From NCBI RefSeq assembly GCF_947654165.1, contig NZ_CANTKB010000002.1, forward strand, positions 158,770 through 222,769: 64,000 nucleotides of DNA, written 5' to 3'. Both the position numbers and the translations under genes were made by a program. The stretch comes from an uncultured Blautia sp. GTDB taxonomy: Bacteria > Bacillota > Clostridia > Lachnospirales > Lachnospiraceae. The notes below the pieces were generated by a model. The model saw only the letters and a list, made by a program, of their open reading frames with translations, was not told the DNA's origin and made no database searches. Positions within the stretch are counted from its first letter, which is position 1. Every line of letters starts with the position of its first letter. Below, piece by piece: positions 45,988 through 54,233 of this stretch.

Positions 45988-46812
45988 TCAGTTACGCACG
46001 GATTTTCGGTACTCTCTGGGAGTCATATGACTGTTTTTTTTGAAACTCTGGGCAAAATAGCTTTGGGAGGAGAAACCGGAAAGTCTTGAGATTTCTGCAA
46101 TGCTGTGATCCGTGTTCTCCAGAAGATCTTTGCTGACCTGAATTCTTTTTTCATTCAGATAATTTATGGGAGAGAACCCATAGGTTTTGGTAAAGATATG
46201 AACAAAGTAGTATTTATTTAAATGAGCCATATTTGCAAGATGCTCCAGAGTAAGGTTTTCCTGATAATTCGAATCTATATAGCGTTTGATACGTGCACAC
46301 TCCCGGTTCGGTCTTTGGGAAACCATGATCTCAAAGGCAGAGTTGGTGATTCGCTTCAGATGAATGGTCAGGATGTTCAGCATGGAAACGCAGATTTCCT
46401 GATAGCCGTTCTGCTTTTCTTCTACTTCAGAAAGCATGGTACGAAAATAAAAAAGCAGATTATTCTTTTGTTTCGCACAATTAAAGATGCGGTATTCTTT
46501 CTGGTCTTTAAAAGAAAAACTGAGACCATCCACTCCAAGGATAATATAATTTAAAGGGGTATCATCCAGGGAAATTTCTGTGTGTGATACATTTGGATTT
46601 ACGATGATGAGATCATCTTTTTTAATAGGATAAGACTGGTCTTCGATCAGAAAGCTGCCGCTGCCGCTGCATACATAAAAAAGTTCCGTAAAATTGTGGG
46701 AATGAAGATAGCTGGGCCAGTTTCCCTCATAACTGGAAGATGTGATATACAGCAGTTTGATCAAGTCTTGTTTTTCGGTAGCCATATCAAATTGGTAGGT
46801 GATATTGCTCAT
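45988..46812 (-). CDS. AraC family transcriptional regulator
   Basis: About 274 residues. An N-terminal cupin sensor (HSHNFTELFYVCSGSGSFLIE) and a C-terminal AraC double HTH (LTLEHLANMAHLNKYYFVHIF, then ISRLSGFSSQSYFAQSFKK). The start at 46812 has AAAGGGGA seven bases upstream; the frame extends to 46947 without support. It is divergent from the GH112 phosphorylase gene and is the best candidate for its activator. Confidence 0.92.
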   Translation of the reverse strand: MSNITYQFDMATEKQDLIKLLYITSSSYEGNWPSYLHSHNFTELFYVCSGSGSFLIEDQSYPIKKDDLIIVNPNVSHTEISLDDTPLNYIILGVDGLSFSFKDQKEYRIFNCAKQKNNLLFYFRTMLSEVEEKQNGYQEICVSMLNILTIHLKRITNSAFEIMVSQRPNRECARIKRYIDSNYQENLTLEHLANMAHLNKYYFVHIFTKTYGFSPINYLNEKRIQVSKDLLENTDHSIAEISRLSGFSSQSYFAQSFKKNSHMTPREYRKSVRN

Positions 46813-46901
46813 AAAAAGTCCCCTTTCCGGTTGGTGTTTTTGCATCATAGCACTATTTTTTTGAAAAAGCAATATATCTAAAAATATAAGCAAGATAGCT
46901 G

Positions 46902-46930
46902 TTGAAAAAACAGGTTTAAACAGGTAATGT
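46902..46930 (+). promoter_or_regulatory. Predicted promoter of the GH112 gene with AACAGGT direct repeats
   Basis: TTGAAA at 46902-46907, 17-bp spacer, TAATGT at 46925-46930. The spacer carries AACAGGT twice, at 46909-46915 and 46919-46925, one helical turn apart, a usual AraC-site geometry. Confidence 0.5.
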
Positions 46931-46995
46931 AGAGGTATCAGCAGCAAAAACTAAAACAAGATTCTTAAAAGAAATGTATGCAGGAGGATTTTTTT

Positions 46996-49155
46996 ATGGA
47001 GCAGAAAAGAGGACGTGTAACCATTCCTACAGACTTAGATGTAATTCCGCAGACTTTAGAGATCATGGAAAAATGGGGAGCAGATGCGATTCGTGACTGT
47101 GATGGTACAGATTTTCCGGCGGAGTTAAGAGATGTGGACGCAAAAGTATATTCCACCTACTATACAACAAGAAAAGATAATGAGTGGGCGAAGGCAAATC
47201 CTGACGAGATTCAGCAGATGTATATTATGACATCCTTCCACACAGCAGTGGATACAGAATTATCCATTCATTTAATGGATCATTTATATCCGGATATGTT
47301 GAAAGTAAATGCTCATGATGATATTCAGAGATGGTGGGAAGTGATCGACCGTACAACAGGAGAAGTCGTTCCTGTTACAGAATGGGATTACAGCGAAGAG
47401 ACAGGAGATGTGGCCATTCACAATGCAAAGGCTTTTCACGATTACACCGTAAGTTTTCTTGCATATATCATGTGGGATCCGGTGCATATGTACAATGCGG
47501 TGGTAAATGACTGGCAGGGGGTTGAGAAGCAGATTACCTTTGATGTGCGTCAGCCAAAAACAAGAGAATTTACCATGAGACGTCTTCGCAAATATATTGA
47601 AGACAATCCACACATTGACGTGATTCGTTATACAACATTTTTCCATCAGTTTACCTTGATTTTTGATGAACTGGCAAGAGAAAAATATGTAGACTGGTAC
47701 GGATATTCTGCATCTGTGAGCCCTTATATTCTGGAACAGTTTGAGCAGGAAGTAGGATACAAATTCCGACCGGAATTTATCATTGACCAGGGATATATGA
47801 ACAACCAGTACCGTATTCCTTCTAAGGAATTCCGTGATTTCCAGGCATTCCAGAGAAGAGAAGTTGCGAAACTTGCAAAAGAAATGGTTGACCTGACCCA
47901 TGAACTTGGAAAAGAAGCCATGATGTTCCTGGGAGACCATTGGATCGGAACAGAACCGTTCATGGAAGAATTTAAACAGATTGGACTGGATGCGGTGGTA
48001 GGAAGTGTAGGAAATGGTTCCACCTTACGTCTGATCAGTGACATTCCAAATGTAAAATATACAGAAGGACGATTCCTTCCTTATTTCTTCCCGGATACCT
48101 TCCATGAAGGCGGCGACCCGGTCAAAGAGGCAAAAGTAAACTGGGTGACAGCAAGACGTGCGATTTTAAGAAAACCAATTGACAGAATCGGATATGGCGG
48201 ATACTTAAAATTGGCATTAGAATTCCCGGAATTTATTGATTATGTGGAAAGCGTATGCGACGAGTTCCGTACACTGTATGAAAATATCAAAGGAACAACA
48301 CCTTATTGCGTAAAGACCGTAGCAGTCCTGAATAGCTGGGGTAAAATGAGAGCTTGGGGAAATCACATGGTTCATCATGCACTGTATCAGAAACAGAATT
48401 ATTCCTATGCGGGAATTATTGAGACCCTTTCCGGTGCTCCGTTTGATGTGCGTTTCATCAGCTTTGACGATATCCGGGAGAATCCGGCAGTTTTGGATGA
48501 TATTGATGTTATCATCAATGTCGGTGGTGCTTACACTGCTCATAGCGGTGGTGCAAACTGGATTGATGAAACCGTTGTGACAGCAGTGAAGAAGTTTATC
48601 TACAATGGCGGTGGATTTATCGGTGTAGGCGAGCCGACTGCTTATCAGTGGGAAGGCCGTTACTTCCAGCTTGCCAACGCACTGGGTGTAGAGAAAGAAA
48701 ACGGCTTTAACTTAAATACAGATAAGTATAACTGGGAAGAGCATGACCACTTTATCAAAGAAGACTGCACAAAAGAGATTGATTTCGGAGAAGGACAGAA
48801 GAACATCTTTGCATTGGACGGAACTACCATTTTAAGACAGGTGGATAAAGAAGTACAGATGGCAGTAAATGAATTCGGAAAAGGACGCTGCGTTTATATC
48901 AGCGGGCTGCCATACAGCTTTGAGAACAGCAGACTGTTATACCGTTCTATTATCTGGTCTTCTCATGATGAACAAAACTTATATAAATGGTACAGCACAA
49001 ACTTCAATGTGGAAGTTCATGCCTATGTGGCAAATGGAAAATACTGTGTGGTAAACAATACTTATGAACCACAGGAAACTACTGTATATCGTGGAGATGG
49101 CTCCAGCTTTGATCTGAAGATGGATGCAAACGAAATCATCTGGTACGAAATTTAA
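46996..49155 (+). CDS. GH112 phosphorylase (1,3-beta-galactosyl-N-acetylhexosamine phosphorylase family)
   Basis: About 719 residues, matching the GH112 length. It splits galactosyl disaccharides with phosphate to give galactose-1-phosphate in the cytoplasm. Visible family stretches: RGRVTIPTDLDVIPQTLEIM with WGADAIRDCDGTDFP at the start, and MMFLGDHWIGTEPF, which holds the expected catalytic Asp. Substrate could be lacto-N-biose/galacto-N-biose (host glycans) or galactosyl-beta-1,4-L-rhamnose; I cannot separate these by eye. The start at 46996 follows AGGAGG at 46981; the ATG at 46978 would overlap that site. Own terminator follows. Confidence 0.92.
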   Translation: MEQKRGRVTIPTDLDVIPQTLEIMEKWGADAIRDCDGTDFPAELRDVDAKVYSTYYTTRKDNEWAKANPDEIQQMYIMTSFHTAVDTELSIHLMDHLYPDMLKVNAHDDIQRWWEVIDRTTGEVVPVTEWDYSEETGDVAIHNAKAFHDYTVSFLAYIMWDPVHMYNAVVNDWQGVEKQITFDVRQPKTREFTMRRLRKYIEDNPHIDVIRYTTFFHQFTLIFDELAREKYVDWYGYSASVSPYILEQFEQEVGYKFRPEFIIDQGYMNNQYRIPSKEFRDFQAFQRREVAKLAKEMVDLTHELGKEAMMFLGDHWIGTEPFMEEFKQIGLDAVVGSVGNGSTLRLISDIPNVKYTEGRFLPYFFPDTFHEGGDPVKEAKVNWVTARRAILRKPIDRIGYGGYLKLALEFPEFIDYVESVCDEFRTLYENIKGTTPYCVKTVAVLNSWGKMRAWGNHMVHHALYQKQNYSYAGIIETLSGAPFDVRFISFDDIRENPAVLDDIDVIINVGGAYTAHSGGANWIDETVVTAVKKFIYNGGGFIGVGEPTAYQWEGRYFQLANALGVEKENGFNLNTDKYNWEEHDHFIKEDCTKEIDFGEGQKNIFALDGTTILRQVDKEVQMAVNEFGKGRCVYISGLPYSFENSRLLYRSIIWSSHDEQNLYKWYSTNFNVEVHAYVANGKYCVVNNTYEPQETTVYRGDGSSFDLKMDANEIIWYEI

Positions 49156-49173
49156 GAATTGAGTTAAAATATG

Positions 49174-49215
49174 ACTGCCGCTTTAATAGAATTTCTGTTA
49201 AAGCGGCAGTTTTTG
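49174..49215 (+). terminator. Terminator of the GH112 gene
   Basis: A perfect 13-bp stem ACTGCCGCTTTAA / TTAAAGCGGCAGT followed by five T. Confidence 0.92.
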
Positions 49216-49257
49216 TGGTATCATAAGAAAAACTATGTTTGAGAGGAGCAGAAAACC

Positions 49258-50193
49258 ATGAGCAGAAAGATATATAAAAGCGTAGCAGAATTGATTGGAA
49301 ATACACCTCTTCTGGAAGTTACAGGGTTAGAAAAAGAACTGAAATTAGAAGCCACCGTACTGGTTAAATTGGAATATCTGAATCCAACAGGAAGCGTGAA
49401 GGACAGAACTGCAAAAAACATGATCGCAGATGCAGAGGAGAGAGGGCTTTTGGAGCCGGGAGCAACCATCATTGAGCCGACTTCCGGAAATACAGGAATC
49501 GGTCTGGCGGCCATTGCTGCCTCCAGAGGATATTCTCTCATTCTTACCATGCCGGAAACCATGAGCGTAGAGAGGCGGAATATACTGAAGGCTTACGGTG
49601 CACAGATTGTATTGACAGAAGGTGCAAAAGGAATGGCAGGAGCGATCGCGAAAGCAGAAGAACTGGCAAAGGAGATACCGGGAAGTTTTCTTGCAGGACA
49701 GTTTGATAATCCTGCGAATCCAAAGGCACATATCCTGAGCACAGGACCGGAAATCTGGGAAGATACAGAGGGAGAAGTAGATATCCTGGTTGCATCCGTG
49801 GGAACCGGAGGAACCATCACAGGAACCGGAGAATATCTGAAATCCAAAAATCAGAAGATTCAGGTGATTGCTGTAGAGCCATCAGACTCACCGGTTCTTT
49901 CAGGCGGAAAACCGGGTCCGCATGCCATTCAGGGAATTGGTGCAGGATTTGTTCCGAAAGTGCTCAATACAGAAGTCTATGATGAGGTTGTGGCAGTAGA
50001 AAGCCAGTCAGCTTTTGATACAGCAAAATTATTTGCCCATAAAGAGGGAATTTTAGTGGGGATTTCAGCAGGAGCAGCCCTGTATGCGGCTTTGGAAGCA
50101 GCAAAAAAAGCAGAAAACAAAGGAAAGACCATTGTTGTTCTGCTTCCGGACAGTGGAGACCGCTATTATTCCACACCATTGTTTCAGGAATAA
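49258..50193 (+). CDS. cysK: Cysteine synthase A (O-acetylserine sulfhydrylase)
   Basis: A 311-residue PLP enzyme that makes cysteine from O-acetylserine and sulfide. PLP lysine is in LNPTGSVKDRTAKNMI near residue 43; the substrate loop is TSGNTGIGLAA; the phosphate loop is GTGGTITGTG near 182; and DSGDRYYSTPLF closes the protein. AGAGGAG precedes the start. The sigma-like gene follows 24 bases later, so both may be one transcript. Confidence 0.96.
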   Translation: MSRKIYKSVAELIGNTPLLEVTGLEKELKLEATVLVKLEYLNPTGSVKDRTAKNMIADAEERGLLEPGATIIEPTSGNTGIGLAAIAASRGYSLILTMPETMSVERRNILKAYGAQIVLTEGAKGMAGAIAKAEELAKEIPGSFLAGQFDNPANPKAHILSTGPEIWEDTEGEVDILVASVGTGGTITGTGEYLKSKNQKIQVIAVEPSDSPVLSGGKPGPHAIQGIGAGFVPKVLNTEVYDEVVAVESQSAFDTAKLFAHKEGILVGISAGAALYAALEAAKKAENKGKTIVVLLPDSGDRYYSTPLFQE

Positions 50194-50217
50194 GAAAACA
50201 GAGAACGGAGAGAATGT

Positions 50218-50976
50218 ATGAATATTCAGGAGTTTCAGGATAAACTAAAAGAAATACAGACCCTTGCCATGCAGAATGGCAAACAGGTACAGGCAGAGCT
50301 GGTAGAAAAGTTCTTTGGAGAGGATGGAATGGATCGGGACAAATTGCAGAAAGTCTATGACTTTCTGGAAATCCAGGGCATTGCTGTTCACGGATATGAG
50401 AAAGAAAAAAGGCAGGCAGGGAACCAGGGAGAAATACACCGGGAAGAAGATACGCAGACAGCAGTACAGCAGATTCCCCTTACACAGGAGGAAGAGGAGT
50501 ATCTGGAAGAATATCTGGAGACCTTTGGGGATACCGAAGGGTATGACAGAGCACAGCTTTTTCAGGAGCTTCGCCAAGGTGCAGATGTGAAAGAGCATAT
50601 TTTAAAAAGTTACCAGAAAGAAGTGGTGCAGATTGCCAGGGAGCTTCATTCCGGAGAAGTTTTCTTCGGAGATCTGCTTCAGGAAGGAAATATGGGACTT
50701 CTCATGGCACTGGAAAGGGCAGCAGAACAGGAAGAAATCCATACCTGGCTGGTGAATGAGATCAGAAGTACGATTCGCCTGTTTCTGGAAGAACAGAATC
50801 AACAGAAAAAGGAAGATGATATTCTGGTGGAGAAAGTCCGGAATCTGGAAGCAAGGGTAAAAGAGCTGACAGAAGATGAGGATGTGAAATACAGTGTAGA
50901 AGAACTGGCGGTATTTCTGGATATGGATGTGGAAGAAATGGAGTCTGTTCTTCGCCTTACCGGAGATGATAAGTAG
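50218..50976 (+). CDS. Sigma-70-like protein lacking promoter-recognition regions
   Basis: 252 residues. The first 60 resemble sigma region 1.1 (QAELVEKFFGEDG then KLQKVYDFLEIQGIAVHGYE). A central part looks like the start of region 2 (VVQIARELHSGEVFFGDLLQ, EGNMGLLMALERA), which in real sigmas contacts the polymerase. The aromatic region 2.3/2.4 that melts and reads the -10 box is missing. A region-3-like helix set follows (VKYSVEELAVFLDMDVEEME) and there is no region 4. It is Glu-rich and acidic. It could bind RNA polymerase without opening promoters, or be a diverged regulator. Encoded between cysK and ftsH. Confidence 0.7.
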   Translation: MNIQEFQDKLKEIQTLAMQNGKQVQAELVEKFFGEDGMDRDKLQKVYDFLEIQGIAVHGYEKEKRQAGNQGEIHREEDTQTAVQQIPLTQEEEEYLEEYLETFGDTEGYDRAQLFQELRQGADVKEHILKSYQKEVVQIARELHSGEVFFGDLLQEGNMGLLMALERAAEQEEIHTWLVNEIRSTIRLFLEEQNQQKKEDDILVEKVRNLEARVKELTEDEDVKYSVEELAVFLDMDVEEMESVLRLTGDDK

Positions 50977-51115
50977 GTTTATGCTTTTTTAATAGAATTG
51001 CTATGTTTTCTTCATTGCATAATTAGGAAAGAAGAAGTATAGTTTTTAATATGGCAAACTGCCATACCTATGCAAAAATGTTGTATGGGCGAACAATGAT
51101 TATGGAGGATTTTAT

Positions 51116-53041
51116 ATGGATATTAAAGAAAACAAGACACCTCAGCCTCCTAAAAGACCAACGATGATTTTTTATGGAATTGTTCTTTTGATTTTAGTGG
51201 CAATGAACTTTATTGTATTGCCGTCTCTGGCGGAGAGAAGTGTAAAAGAGGTCAGCTATGATGAATTTATCAGCGACCTGGAAAAAGGTAAGATTAAAGA
51301 AGTTAAGCTGGGAGAGGGAATCATTTATTTCTCTGAAGAGAAAGAAGGGAAGAATGATAAAGTTCAGCTCTATAAGACCGGTTATGTCAAGGATGAGAAA
51401 CTGATTGAAAGACTGGATGAATCGGGTGTTACCTATGGTTCGGAGATGCCGGAAAAGGTAAATCCATTCCTGAACTTTATTTTTACCTGGATTCTGCCGC
51501 TTGTGGTAATCTGGACCATAGGTGGCTGGTTTATGCGCCGTATGATGAAGAATATAGGCGGTTCCGGCGGTCCGGGGGCTATGTCCTTTGGCAAGAGCAA
51601 TGCCAAGATTTACGTGAAGTCTGCTACAGGAATTAAGTTTTCCGATGTGGCAGGAGAGGATGAAGCGAAAGAACTCCTTTCTGAGATCGTGGATTATCTC
51701 CATTATCCTGATAAATATACAGAAATCGGTGCGTCTATGCCAAAGGGAGCACTTTTGGTAGGACCTCCGGGAACCGGTAAGACCCTTCTGGCAAAAGCAG
51801 TAGCCGGTGAGGCAAATGTACCATTCTTCTCTATTTCCGGCTCAGAGTTTGTAGAGATGTTTGTAGGTATGGGTGCGGCAAAAGTAAGAGATCTGTTTAA
51901 GCAGGCCAATGAAAAAGCACCTTGTATTGTGTTTATTGATGAGATTGATACCATTGGTAAAAAGCGTGACGGTGCTAATCTGGGAGGAAATGATGAGCGT
52001 GAACAGACTTTGAATCAGCTCCTCACAGAGATGGACGGCTTTGACGGCTCCAAAGGTGTAGTAATTCTGGCAGCTACCAACCGCCCGGATTCTCTTGACC
52101 CGGCACTTCTTCGTCCCGGCCGTTTCGACAGAAGGATCCCGGTAGAACTTCCTGACCTGAAGGGAAGAGAAGAGATTCTCAAGGTACATGCAAGAAAGAT
52201 CAAAATTTCGGATAATGTGGATTTCCATGAAATTGCAAAGGCTGCGTCCGGTGCGTCCGGTGCAGAACTGGCAAATATTGTCAATGAAGCTGCTCTTAGA
52301 GCAGTACGTGACAGAAGAAAATTTGCTACCCAGGCAGATATGGAAGAGAGTATCGAAGTGGTTATTGCTGGTTACCAGAAGAAGAGCAGAGTTTTGTCCG
52401 AGAAGGAAAAACTGATCGTTTCTTATCATGAAGTAGGTCATGCACTGGTGGCAGCTTTGCAGACCAATTCTGCTCCGGTACACAAGATCACCATTATTCC
52501 GAGAACTTCCGGTGCCCTTGGTTACACCATGCAGGTGGATGAAGGCGAGCATTTCCTTATGTCCAAGGAAGAACTGGAGAATAAGATTGCCACCTTTACC
52601 GGAGGACGTGCGGCAGAGGAATTGATCTTCCATTCTGTGACCACAGGTGCTTCCAATGATATTGAGCAGGCAACCAAGATTGCCAGAGGAATGATTTCCA
52701 GATTCGGTATGAGTGATGAGTTTGATATGGTTGCCATGGAGAGCATGTCCAATCAGTATCTGGGTGGCGACAGCTCCCTGTCCTGCTCCTTCGAGACACA
52801 GACATTGATTGATAAAAAAGTCATTGAGCTGGTAAAAAAACAGCATGATAAAGCATACAAGATTCTGGAAGATAACATTGCGAAGCTTCATGAACTGGCA
52901 AAATTCCTGTATGAAAATGAAACAATCACAGGAGAAGAATTTATGCGGATTCTCAATACAAAACCACGTATTGGGATGAATGAAGAGACAGAAAACAGCA
53001 CAGAACTAAATACAGAAGCCAATGAAGAAATGAATCAGTGA
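51116..53041 (+). CDS. ftsH: ATP-dependent zinc metalloprotease FtsH
   Basis: A 641-residue membrane AAA protease. Two membrane helices (about residues 16-36 and 115-135) flank the FtsH extracellular domain. Then Walker A GPPGTGKT, Walker B IVFIDEIDTIG, second region of homology ATNRPDSLDPALLRPGRFDR, zinc motif HEVGH (usually HEAGH) near 443, and third zinc ligand in ASNDIEQAT. GGAGG precedes the start. A small perfect hairpin (TATGGCA-AAC-TGCCATA, 51050-51066) sits in its leader. It degrades membrane and regulatory proteins. Confidence 0.96.
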   Translation: MDIKENKTPQPPKRPTMIFYGIVLLILVAMNFIVLPSLAERSVKEVSYDEFISDLEKGKIKEVKLGEGIIYFSEEKEGKNDKVQLYKTGYVKDEKLIERLDESGVTYGSEMPEKVNPFLNFIFTWILPLVVIWTIGGWFMRRMMKNIGGSGGPGAMSFGKSNAKIYVKSATGIKFSDVAGEDEAKELLSEIVDYLHYPDKYTEIGASMPKGALLVGPPGTGKTLLAKAVAGEANVPFFSISGSEFVEMFVGMGAAKVRDLFKQANEKAPCIVFIDEIDTIGKKRDGANLGGNDEREQTLNQLLTEMDGFDGSKGVVILAATNRPDSLDPALLRPGRFDRRIPVELPDLKGREEILKVHARKIKISDNVDFHEIAKAASGASGAELANIVNEAALRAVRDRRKFATQADMEESIEVVIAGYQKKSRVLSEKEKLIVSYHEVGHALVAALQTNSAPVHKITIIPRTSGALGYTMQVDEGEHFLMSKEELENKIATFTGGRAAEELIFHSVTTGASNDIEQATKIARGMISRFGMSDEFDMVAMESMSNQYLGGDSSLSCSFETQTLIDKKVIELVKKQHDKAYKILEDNIAKLHELAKFLYENETITGEEFMRILNTKPRIGMNEETENSTELNTEANEEMNQ

Positions 53042-53053
53042 TGATAAAAATGC

Positions 53054-53098
53054 AAAGAGGCTATCGTAAACGTAAGTTTGCGGCAGTCTCTTTTGATT
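53054..53098 (+). terminator. Probable ftsH terminator
   Basis: Stem AAAGAGGCT / AGTCTCTTT (one wobble) with a 22-base loop and a short T run, starting 13 bases after ftsH. Confidence 0.5.
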
Positions 53099-53181
53099 TT
53101 CTGCCCTGTGCATTGACTTGTAAAACATATTTTGCTAGAATTGTTAAGTCTAAAAAGGGATTGAGAAAGAAAGGTGCTGAC

Positions 53182-54156
53182 ATGAATTATATTGTTTTTG
53201 ATTTGGAATGGAATCAATGCCCTTACGGAAAAGAAAGGGAGAATAAGAGACTTCCCTTTGAGATTCTTGAAATAGGAGCTGTAAAATTAGATGAAAACAA
53301 AACAATGGTAGATTCTTTTCAGGAAGTTATAAGACCTGCTGTTTATAAGAAGCTTCATTTCCGCACCAGAGAGATACTGGATCTGGATAGGGCAGCACTG
53401 AATCACGGACTTCCTTTCCCGAAAGCGGTAAAGAAATTTTTGAACTGGTGTGGAGAAGATGCAAAATTCTGTACCTGGGGAACTGCAGATCTGGTAGAAC
53501 TTCAGAGGAATCTGAAGTATTATAAATTGCTGTATCTGTTAAAAGGACCGATTTTCTTCTACGATATCCAAAAATTGTTTGGACTTGTTTATGAGGGAGA
53601 AAAAACATCCAGATCGTTGGAGTATGCCATTGATTTTCTGGAAGAAGGTAAGGAAGGGCAGTTTCACAGAGCGTTAAACGATGCGTATTATACGGCAGAG
53701 ATTTTCAGGAAACTTCCTAAAGACTTTGTGGAGGAGCACAGTTCGATTGACTGTTATCAGAATCCAAAGTCAAGAAGTGAAGAAATCCATATGGTCTACC
53801 CGGGGTATTATAAATATATTTCCAGAGAATTTCCTACGAAAGAAGAGGCGATGAAGGACAGAGGAGTAACGAAGACAAAATGTTATCTCTGTGGTGAGAC
53901 AGCTCGGAAAAAAGTACGGTGGTTTTCTGTAAATCCTAAGTCACACATGTGTCTGGCACTGTGCCCGAAACATGGTTATTTTAAGGGGAAAATCCGGTTA
54001 AAGAAAACCGATGAAGGAAGATATTATGTGATTAAGACTCTGAAACAGGCAGATGAACAAGAGGCTGCATTGATACGGGAGAAAAAGGAACAGCTCAGAA
54101 AAAAAAGACGCATGAAACGTCATCAGGAAAAACAAGAAAAAAATTGCACCTTTTGA
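53182..54156 (+). CDS. DEDDh 3'-5' exonuclease-like protein with C-terminal zinc-ribbon-like motif
   Basis: About 324 residues. An exonuclease fold with motif I YIVFDLEWNQ (Asp, Glu), motif II area FCTWGTADLVEL, and motif III FHRALNDAYYTAEIF (His, Asp). After residue 225 comes a Cys-rich part, CYLCGETARKKVRWF then MCLALCPKHGYFKGK, which looks like a metal-binding ribbon, followed by a very basic tail (KKRRMKRHQEKQEKN). The start at 53182 follows AAAGGTG; the frame extends to 53038 but through the ftsH terminator. It is likely an RNase or DNase of the KapD/ERI-1-like group; substrate unknown. Confidence 0.82.
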   Translation: MNYIVFDLEWNQCPYGKERENKRLPFEILEIGAVKLDENKTMVDSFQEVIRPAVYKKLHFRTREILDLDRAALNHGLPFPKAVKKFLNWCGEDAKFCTWGTADLVELQRNLKYYKLLYLLKGPIFFYDIQKLFGLVYEGEKTSRSLEYAIDFLEEGKEGQFHRALNDAYYTAEIFRKLPKDFVEEHSSIDCYQNPKSRSEEIHMVYPGYYKYISREFPTKEEAMKDRGVTKTKCYLCGETARKKVRWFSVNPKSHMCLALCPKHGYFKGKIRLKKTDEGRYYVIKTLKQADEQEAALIREKKEQLRKKRRMKRHQEKQEKNCTF

Positions 54157-54172
54157 GAATTAAGGTTATAAT
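54144..54172 (+). promoter_or_regulatory. Predicted sigma-70 promoter of guaA
   Basis: TTGCAC at 54144-54149, 17-bp spacer, consensus TATAAT at 54167-54172. The -35 box overlaps the last codons of the exonuclease gene. I see no purine-riboswitch-like fold in the 60-base leader. Confidence 0.7.
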
Positions 54173-54233
54173 AAGACATATTTCAATTGTGTGTATCAAG
54201 TTAAAATGAATTATATAAAAGGAGAGGCGAACA

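Noticed and set aside
47284..47940. A 218-codon minus-strand open frame inside the GH112 gene
   Set aside because: Shadow of the phosphorylase coding sequence.
51842..52891. A 349-codon open frame on the minus strand inside ftsH
   Set aside because: The plus strand is unmistakable FtsH; the antisense product shows no known motif and has no ribosome-binding site.
54173..54233. Purine riboswitch ahead of guaA
   Set aside because: The leader is only about 60 bases and has no three-way junction that I can draw.
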